Source: Opitutia bacterium (GTDB lineage Bacteria > Verrucomicrobiota > Verrucomicrobiia > Opitutales > Opitutaceae). From it: DNA of 6,609 nucleotides. Positions 1 through 4,829 of this stretch are shown here, in pieces. Within the stretch, counting starts at the first letter, position 1; each line of letters begins with the position of its first letter. Made by a program: the position numbers and the translations under genes. A model generated the notes under the pieces. It searched no databases, was not told where the DNA came from, and saw nothing but the letters and a program-made list of their open reading frames with translations. The stretch is from positions 7,822-14,430 of the forward strand of contig PMKA01000223.1 in the NCBI GenBank assembly GCA_003157575.1. Reading direction: 5' to 3'.

Positions 1-1206
1 GGCGTCGTCCACCACGAGCCCGATGGCGAGCACCATGGCCAGAAGGGTCAGGAGGTTGATGGTGAATCCCATCGCCAGCATGAGGAAACATGCGCCGACG
101 AGGGAGAGCGGCATCGCCACGATGGGAATGATCACCGAGCGGACCGTGCCAAGGAAAAGGTAGATGATGATGACGACGATCAGCAGGGCCTCGATGAGGG
201 TGCTGACGACCTCGTCGATCGCGCTCCGGATGTAGTCCGTGGCGTCGTAGGGAATCGCGCCGGTCATGCCGCGCGGAAGACCCGCGACAATCTCGGGGAA
301 GACCTTGCGGACGTCGTTGATCACCGTGAGCGCGTTGGCGGTGGGCAGGACGTTGATGGCGATGCCCGTGGTCGGGAGTCCGCCGATCTTGATCGTCGAC
401 TCGTAGTTCTCGGCGCCGAGCACCACGCTGGCCACGTCGCCGAGATGGATGATGGCGTTGTTCTGCTCCCGGATCACCAGCCGGCGGAACTCGTCGACGG
501 TGTGCAGGTCGGTCGACACGTTGAGATTCACCGAGATCATCGATCCCTTGGTGGCGCCGACGGCGGAGAGGAAATTGTTGGTCGCGAGCGCCTGCCAGAC
601 CTGGGAGGGGCTGAGGCCGTAGGCGGCAAGCCTGTCGGGCTTCAGCCAGATGCGCATGGCAAAGATGCGGCCGCCGACAATCTGGGCGCTCTGCACCCCG
701 GAGACGGCGTTGAGCTTCGGCTGAACGACGCGGTAGAGGTAGTCCGTGATCTGGTTCGAATCGAGCTCGTCGCTCGAAAACATGAGGTACATCGACGCGG
801 TGGACTCGGCCATCTGGACATCGATCACCGGATCCTGGGCGTCGGCGGGCAGCTGGTTGCGCACCTTGTTCACCTTCGACGTGATCTGCGTGAGGGCGGC
901 GTTCGGATCGTAGTTGAGCCGCAGGTGGACGGTGATCGAACTCACGCCGGGCCCGCTGCTCGATTCCATGTAGTCGATGCCGTCGGCGCTCGCGATCTCG
1001 CGCTCCAGCGGCGTCGTGATGAATCCGCCCATGAGGTCGGCGCTCGCGCCGACGTACACGGTGTTGACGGTCACCACCGCAATGTCGCTGCGCGGATACT
1101 GCCGGACGTTGAGCGACTCGATGGAGCGGTATCCGACGAGCAGGATGAGCAGGCTGATGACCGTCGCGAGGACCGGCCGTTTGATGAAGATGTCCGTGAA
1201 ATTCAT
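1..1206 (-). CDS. RND efflux pump permease, N-terminal 402 residues (cut by left window edge)
   Basis: Inner-membrane proton-driven drug exporter of the RND family (HAE1 type, AcrB/MexB/MexI-like), the energised part of a tripartite pump. The start at 1206 gives MNFTDIFIKRPVLATVIS, the classic N-terminal amphipathic helix running into TM1 (about residues 10-30). A long periplasmic porter region follows, with typical blocks VRQYP, GIDYMESSS, KVNKVRNQLP and GVQSAQIVGG. TM2 is near 337-353, TM3 near 359-381, and TM4 begins near 384. The fragment stops at GLVVDDA, where Asp400-Asp401 match the proton-relay aspartates 407/408 of AcrB. About 1,000-1,050 residues are usual, so roughly 60% is missing only because the window ends; the frame is open to base 1. 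It starts 6 bases after the adaptor stop, with no clear Shine-Dalgarno sequence, which suggests translational coupling. The opening resembles MexI-type pumps, but substrates cannot be predicted. Confidence 0.95.
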   Translation of the reverse strand, partial: MNFTDIFIKRPVLATVISLLILLVGYRSIESLNVRQYPRSDIAVVTVNTVYVGASADLMGGFITTPLEREIASADGIDYMESSSGPGVSSITVHLRLNYDPNAALTQITSKVNKVRNQLPADAQDPVIDVQMAESTASMYLMFSSDELDSNQITDYLYRVVQPKLNAVSGVQSAQIVGGRIFAMRIWLKPDRLAAYGLSPSQVWQALATNNFLSAVGATKGSMISVNLNVSTDLHTVDEFRRLVIREQNNAIIHLGDVASVVLGAENYESTIKIGGLPTTGIAINVLPTANALTVINDVRKVFPEIVAGLPRGMTGAIPYDATDYIRSAIDEVVSTLIEALLIVVIIIYLFLGTVRSVIIPIVAMPLSLVGACFLMLAMGFTINLLTLLAMVLAIGLVVDDA

Positions 1207-1212
1207 CGCGGC

Positions 1213-2334
1213 TCAGGGATGGCTGGGGACGGGCGCCGCGGAATTGTCCGGCGTCACCTTGTTGTTGATGACGATGCTTGCGCCGTTGCGCAGCTTGAGC
1301 TGGCCGGCGGTGACGACGACATCCCCGGTCTTCACGCCCTTAATGATGGCAACCTGATCCCCGCGGTTGGCGCCGGTCTGGACGAACTGCTGGCGAACGG
1401 TCAGATCGCCGCCCTGCTTGCGGTTGTCCTCCACCACGTAGACGGCGTTTCCATAGGGGTTGTAGACGATCGAGGAAAGCGGAACGGTGACGACCTTTTC
1501 GGAGACGGGCAGCTCCACCTCAACCGAGCCGAACATGCCCGGGCGCAGCCGGCCGCCGGCGTTGTTCAGCGTGGCCTGGATCTGGAAGTTGCGCGTGGCG
1601 TCGTCGATCTTTGGATTCAGCGCGTTCACCGCGCCGGGAAAAACTTCGCCGGGATAGGCGTCCACCGTCACATGGACGGACTGGCCCGGGGCGACCTGCG
1701 AGGTGTTCTGCTGGGGAAGCGCGAAGTCGATATAGATGGGATCGAGCGCCTGGAGCTGCACGATCGCGTCGCCGCTCCGGAGAAACTCGCCAAGGTTGAC
1801 CTGGCGGATCCCCGCGCGGCCCGCAAACGGAGCCCGGATGGTCTTCTTTTCGATTGTCGCCTTGAGCGACGCCACGTTCGCCTGCGCCTGCCGGAACGCG
1901 GCGACCGCGGAATCGAGCTCGGCCTGGGCGTTCGTTCCCTGGGCGCGCAGATCCTTGGAGCGATCCAGGCTGAGCTTCGCCAGGGTTTCGCCCGCCTCGG
2001 CGCTCGCAAGCAGCGCCTCCTCGGTCGAAATGTCCTGCTGCACCAGGAGATCGCCGGCTTTCACCGCGGCTCCCGACTCGAACGCGATCCGGGTGATCGC
2101 CCCGTCGAGCTGGGCGCTCACGACGATTCCCTGAACGGCGCTGAAGCTTCCGACCGCATGGAGCGCCGGCTGCCAGGTCAATTCCCGGGCCTCGATGACG
2201 GACACGACGGACGGCGGCGCCTTCTGGGCCGCAAGGGCCTTGTTCATCATGTAACGCCCAAATAGTTTGTAGCCCAGGACGCCTCCGACAAGGAGGATCA
2301 TCGCGAGCAGCATGAGGATCATTCTTTTGACCAT
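1213..2334 (-). CDS. RND periplasmic adaptor subunit (membrane fusion protein, AcrA/MexH-like)
   Basis: A 373-residue adaptor that bridges an RND pump and an outer-membrane channel across the periplasm. Residues 5-22 form one hydrophobic segment after a basic start (MVKRM), giving an N-terminal membrane anchor or uncleaved signal; there is no lipobox Cys. The split lipoyl-like domain lies at about 68-100 (GIVVSAQLDGAITRI, GAAVKAGDLLVQQD) and 166-195 (TIRAPFAGRAGIRQVNLGEFLRSGD). A helical hairpin rich in Ala, Glu and Leu lies between them (about 103-164). The beta-barrel is near 198-275, including DDATRNFQIQA and LRPGMFGSVEVEL, and the membrane-proximal domain is near 280-355 (VPLSSIVYNPYGNAVYVV). 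Length and domain order match complete family members. It sits 51 bases after the regulator and 6 before the permease, so the three genes form one operon. No good Shine-Dalgarno sequence precedes ATG 2334; an in-frame ATG four codons later (2322) is an alternative start. Confidence 0.95.
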   Translation of the reverse strand: MVKRMILMLLAMILLVGGVLGYKLFGRYMMNKALAAQKAPPSVVSVIEARELTWQPALHAVGSFSAVQGIVVSAQLDGAITRIAFESGAAVKAGDLLVQQDISTEEALLASAEAGETLAKLSLDRSKDLRAQGTNAQAELDSAVAAFRQAQANVASLKATIEKKTIRAPFAGRAGIRQVNLGEFLRSGDAIVQLQALDPIYIDFALPQQNTSQVAPGQSVHVTVDAYPGEVFPGAVNALNPKIDDATRNFQIQATLNNAGGRLRPGMFGSVEVELPVSEKVVTVPLSSIVYNPYGNAVYVVEDNRKQGGDLTVRQQFVQTGANRGDQVAIIKGVKTGDVVVTAGQLKLRNGASIVINNKVTPDNSAAPVPSHP

Positions 2335-2385
2335 AGATGTGGCGGGTCGAGGATTTGCAGCGCAGAAGCCGTTGGAAGCCTGTCT

Positions 2386-2919
2386 TCAGCTCCCGGCGAC
2401 CTTGGGAGAGGCGTCTCTTTGGATATCGGGCACGGCCTGTTGGATCTTCCCCAACAGCGCCACCAGGGTCTTGCGTTCGGCCTCCGTGAGCCGGCACATG
2501 AGCACGGCGATGCGCCTGAAATAGTCGGGAAGGACACCGTCGAGAAAGGTGTGCCCGTTGGTTGTGAGTCGCACAAATACCACCCGACGGTCCCCGGGCG
2601 CCTCCTCGCGCCTCACAAAACCGTCGCGCTCCAACGTGTCGACCAGACCGGTCATCGTGGCGCGGGTCACGTCCGCGCGATCCGCGAGATCGGCGAGTTT
2701 CACACGCTTCTCCGGCTCGCGGTTGAGCAGGATCAACACGACGAATCGCCCCTTGGAAATCTCATGCCTCGCGAGCAGGCCTCGGAACGCGCCGAAAACG
2801 TCGGTGCTTGTCCGCAAGAGGTGCAGGAACGCTTCCATGGCGGACGGATCCAGCTCCGGATGACGCTTGGAACACTCCAGCAGGCACTCGTATTGAGGGA
2901 CTTCCTTGAGAAGAAGCAT
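2386..2919 (-). CDS. MarR-family transcriptional regulator of the efflux operon
   Basis: A winged-helix DNA-binding regulator of about 177 residues that probably represses the operon it heads. Counted from ATG 2919, the helix-turn-helix is at about 72-97 (VKLADLADRADVTRATMTGLVDTLERDG). The wing follows at 103-119 (EEAPGDRRVVFVRLT), with the family's D-R-R...V-x-L-T signature. Flanking helices should form the dimer interface. The frame stays open upstream to a TTG at 2964, which would add 15 residues (192 in all). I prefer ATG 2919 because the predicted -10 box overlaps that TTG, placing the transcript start downstream of it. Neither start has a strong Shine-Dalgarno sequence. MarR proteins beside RND genes typically release DNA on binding phenolic or drug-like ligands; the ligand here is unknown. 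Two closely spaced N-terminal cysteines (12 and 16 from this start) could allow redox sensing, but nothing else supports that. Confidence 0.92.
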   Translation of the reverse strand: MLLLKEVPQYECLLECSKRHPELDPSAMEAFLHLLRTSTDVFGAFRGLLARHEISKGRFVVLILLNREPEKRVKLADLADRADVTRATMTGLVDTLERDGFVRREEAPGDRRVVFVRLTTNGHTFLDGVLPDYFRRIAVLMCRLTEAERKTLVALLGKIQQAVPDIQRDASPKVAGS

Positions 2920-2960
2920 GAAGGGCGGAATCGATGGACAAAAAACTAGTACGTGGCCAG

Positions 2961-2988
2961 ACAATAAGGAGGCTAACTAAATAGTCAA
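2961..2988 (-). promoter_or_regulatory. Candidate sigma-70-type promoter of the marR-adaptor-pump operon
   Basis: Read on the minus strand, TTGACT (2988-2983) is followed after 16 bases by TATTGT (2966-2961). The -35 box matches consensus at five of six positions and the -10 box at four of six, including the leading TA and the final T. Transcription would begin near 2954, giving a leader of roughly 35 bases to ATG 2919. The A+T-rich stretch stands out from the GC-rich surroundings. Not tested; the -10 box is only moderate. Confidence 0.5.
2974..2987. promoter_or_regulatory. Candidate MarR operator (imperfect palindrome)
   Basis: TAACTA-AA-TAGTCA is an inverted repeat with five of six arm positions complementary. 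It covers the -35 box and part of the spacer of the candidate promoter, so a bound dimer would block RNA polymerase. A short TAGT/ACTA palindrome just upstream of a marR gene is typical of autorepression in this family. Assignment to this regulator is inferred from position. Confidence 0.4.
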
Positions 2989-3061
2989 CGGAGCCTGGCA
3001 GATTCGCGCACCTTCCTGCCGGTGGCGGCGTGCCGACGAAGTCCGAGCCGATGCCAGGGAT

Positions 3062-4591
3062 TCAACCCTTCACAGCCGCCGCGTACCGGTCGATGATCCC
3101 GCCAAAGCTCCCGTTGCTGAAGAATACCACGACGCGCGGCGGACCCTGCGGCGGCAACGTGTCGTGGACGAGGCCGTCGAGGAGCGCATCGTTCGTGTGG
3201 AACCACCGGGCGCGCACGCCCCGGTCTTCAAGCTGGCGCGCCGCGTCCGCCGCATCGAAGCGCTCGTCCTCGGCGAGCTTCTCAGCCCGGTTGACCGCGC
3301 CGAGATAAACCTCGTCGGCCTTCGCGAGCGCGGAAACGAATCCGGCCTGCATGATCCTCGTGCGCGCCGTGTTGCTCCGCGGCTCGAACGCCGCCGCCAG
3401 CCGCGCCCCAGGATACCGGGCGCGCAGCGACGTCAAGGTCTCCGCCAGCGCCGTGGGATGATGCCCGAAGTCCTCAATCACCGTCACCGCAGCCGTGCTC
3501 ACCCTCGCCTCCTGCCGCCGCTTCACCCCGCGGAACCGCGCAAGGGCGTCGAGCCTGATTCCGCGCGGATCGACCGAAGACGGCGTCGCGTTGCCGGCCG
3601 CAGAAACCGCCGCCTCCGGCTTCGCGCCCTGCGGCGCCTGCAACAGTGCAAGCCCTGCGGCGCAGGCCGCCATCGCCGCATTTCGGGCGTTGTAGATTCC
3701 CGGCAGCGTCCAGCGAACCTCCGCCCAGGACTCCCCCCGCCATTCGAGCCCGAACGCTGCGCCCGCGGCGCCTTCCGTGAAACCCGTGATGCGCAGGTCG
3801 TTTTCCCCGCCGAGCCCGACCCGGACAACCCGGGTCCACGGCAGCGGCCCCAATGCGCGCAGATTGGCGTCGTCGCCGTTCATCACCACGAAGCCGTTGC
3901 GCGGCACGATCCGGGTGAAATGACTGAAGGTCCGCTGCACGTCCGCGAGGTCGCGAAAGATGTCCGCGTGATCGAACTCGAGGTTGTTCAACACCGCGAT
4001 GTGCGGCGCGTAGTGGATGAACTTGCTCCGCTTGTCGAAGAACGCGCTGTCATACTCGTCGCCCTCGATCACGAACGGCGCGTCCGGCGCGCCAAGGCGG
4101 CTGCCTTCCGGCGGGTCCTGGGGAACGCCGCCGATCAGGTAACCCGGATCCCGTCCGTTTTCCCGCAGGAGAAACGCCGTCAGCGCAGTGGTGGTCGTCT
4201 TCCCGTGGGTGCCGGCGACGACGATGTTCCGGCGGTGGCGCAGCACCGATTCGTGCAAGAGGGCCGGCAGCGACGTGAACAGAAGTGCGCGCGTGTCCAG
4301 CAGCCACTCGACCTCCGGGTGCCCGCGGGACATCGCATTCCCAATGACGACGAGGTCGGGCGCGAGCCTTTCGAGCCGCGCCGGATCGTAGCCCACGTGG
4401 ATGGCGATGCCCGCCGCGGCCAGCACCGTGCTCATCGGCGGATAGACGCCAAGGTCGGAGCCCAGCACCTCGTGCCCGGCCGCCCGCGCGAGCAGCGCGG
4501 CATTGCCCATCGCCGTCCCGCAAATGCCCATGAAGTAGATGCGCATACCCTGATACGATTTCTTTGCCCGGCCTGAGTCAATCCGCGCCAT
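3062..4591 (-). CDS. mpl: UDP-N-acetylmuramate:L-alanyl-gamma-D-glutamyl-meso-diaminopimelate ligase
   Basis: Cytoplasmic ATP-dependent ligase of murein recycling. It joins the salvaged tripeptide L-Ala-gamma-D-Glu-meso-DAP to UDP-N-acetylmuramic acid, bypassing MurC, MurD and MurE. The N-terminal nucleotide-binding domain opens with MRIYFMGICGTAMGN (16-30). The ATP-binding P-loop is GTHGKTTTT (127-135). The central domain has EGDEYDSAFFDKRSKF (176-191) and LNNLEFDHADIF (201-212). The C-terminal domain has EDFGHHPTA (373-381), FEPRSNTAR (402-410) and FFSNGSFGGI (490-499). The FEPRSNT and SNGSFGG blocks and the DEYDSAFFDKRSKF run mark Mpl rather than MurC. At 509 residues it is longer than the roughly 460 usual. 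The excess is a 15-residue N-terminal extension and an Ala/Pro-rich insert near 318-343. ATG 4591 is chosen for its Shine-Dalgarno sequence; ATG 4546 would give the family's normal N-terminus. It is co-directional with its neighbours but separated from both by gaps. Confidence 0.95.
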   Translation of the reverse strand: MARIDSGRAKKSYQGMRIYFMGICGTAMGNAALLARAAGHEVLGSDLGVYPPMSTVLAAAGIAIHVGYDPARLERLAPDLVVIGNAMSRGHPEVEWLLDTRALLFTSLPALLHESVLRHRRNIVVAGTHGKTTTTALTAFLLRENGRDPGYLIGGVPQDPPEGSRLGAPDAPFVIEGDEYDSAFFDKRSKFIHYAPHIAVLNNLEFDHADIFRDLADVQRTFSHFTRIVPRNGFVVMNGDDANLRALGPLPWTRVVRVGLGGENDLRITGFTEGAAGAAFGLEWRGESWAEVRWTLPGIYNARNAAMAACAAGLALLQAPQGAKPEAAVSAAGNATPSSVDPRGIRLDALARFRGVKRRQEARVSTAAVTVIEDFGHHPTALAETLTSLRARYPGARLAAAFEPRSNTARTRIMQAGFVSALAKADEVYLGAVNRAEKLAEDERFDAADAARQLEDRGVRARWFHTNDALLDGLVHDTLPPQGPPRVVVFFSNGSFGGIIDRYAAAVKG

Positions 4592-4596
4592 TCAGG

Positions 4597-4603
4597 CTTC
4601 CTC
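4597..4603 (-). promoter_or_regulatory. Ribosome binding site of mpl
   Basis: GAGGAAG on the minus strand, with its AGGA core 7 bases before ATG 4591. This supports the longer N-terminus over ATG 4546, which has only a poorly spaced CAGGG just before it. Confidence 0.55.
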
Positions 4604-4753
4604 ATCCCCTGCCGGCATCGCGGGGCCTGCTACGATTCCCGCAGGAACTCGGCCAGTAGCGCGAGCCACCCTGAGTCCCCGTCCGAGTTAATCCGTATAT
4701 GCTCAATGAACCACGCAATCGCTCGTAGACAAGAACACGTCCAGGTGATCGCC

Positions 4754-4777
4754 GTAGGAGCCTGCTTGCAGGCGATT
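4754..4777 (+). repeat. REP-like palindromic element, copy 1
   Basis: A 24-base element beginning GTAGGAG and ending CGATT. Its internal hairpin is GCCTGC-TT-GCAGGC, six base pairs. It is the head-to-head partner of copy 2, which lies 11 bases away in inverted orientation. The GTAGGAGC...GCTTGC...GCGATT pattern resembles intergenic REP sequences known from Pseudomonas and other high-GC Gram-negatives. Confidence 0.75.
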
Positions 4778-4788
4778 CTCCACGGAAA

Positions 4789-4812
4789 AATCGCGAGCAA
4801 GCTCGCTCCTAC
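4789..4812 (-). repeat. REP-like palindromic element, copy 2 (inverted)
   Basis: The same 24-base element on the opposite strand, 20 of 24 positions identical to copy 1, with hairpin GCGAGC-TT-GCTCGC. All four differences fall in the stem and preserve pairing. The two copies can also pair with each other to form one long hairpin spanning 4754-4812. It lies 17 bases past the stop of the Roco-TIR gene, where it could protect or end that transcript. Elsewhere in the 4592-4829 gap I see only the mpl ribosome binding site and no convincing gene. Confidence 0.75.
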
Positions 4813-4829
4813 AATTTGCATGGGTACGC

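Noticed and set aside
445..2265. 606-codon open frame on the plus strand
   Set aside because: Antisense to the adaptor and permease genes, which are certain. The product is rich in Arg, Gly, His and Asp with no recognisable domain; such long antisense frames are expected in high-GC DNA.
1520..2497. 325-codon minus-strand frame overlapping adaptor and regulator
   Set aside because: It is the adaptor gene read in another frame and spans two well-supported genes; the composition is unlike a real protein.
2966..2972. Perfect plus-strand Shine-Dalgarno AAGGAGG
   Set aside because: It is followed by CTAACTAAATAG with no start codon at suitable spacing and no plus-strand gene; it is probably incidental within the promoter region.
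2989..3061. Possible terminator of mpl
   Set aside because: Searched after the mpl stop for a GC hairpin followed by a T run on the minus strand; none is convincing.
3164..4576. 470-codon open frame on the plus strand
   Set aside because: Fully antisense to mpl, Arg/Pro/Ala-rich and without motifs; a GC-driven shadow.
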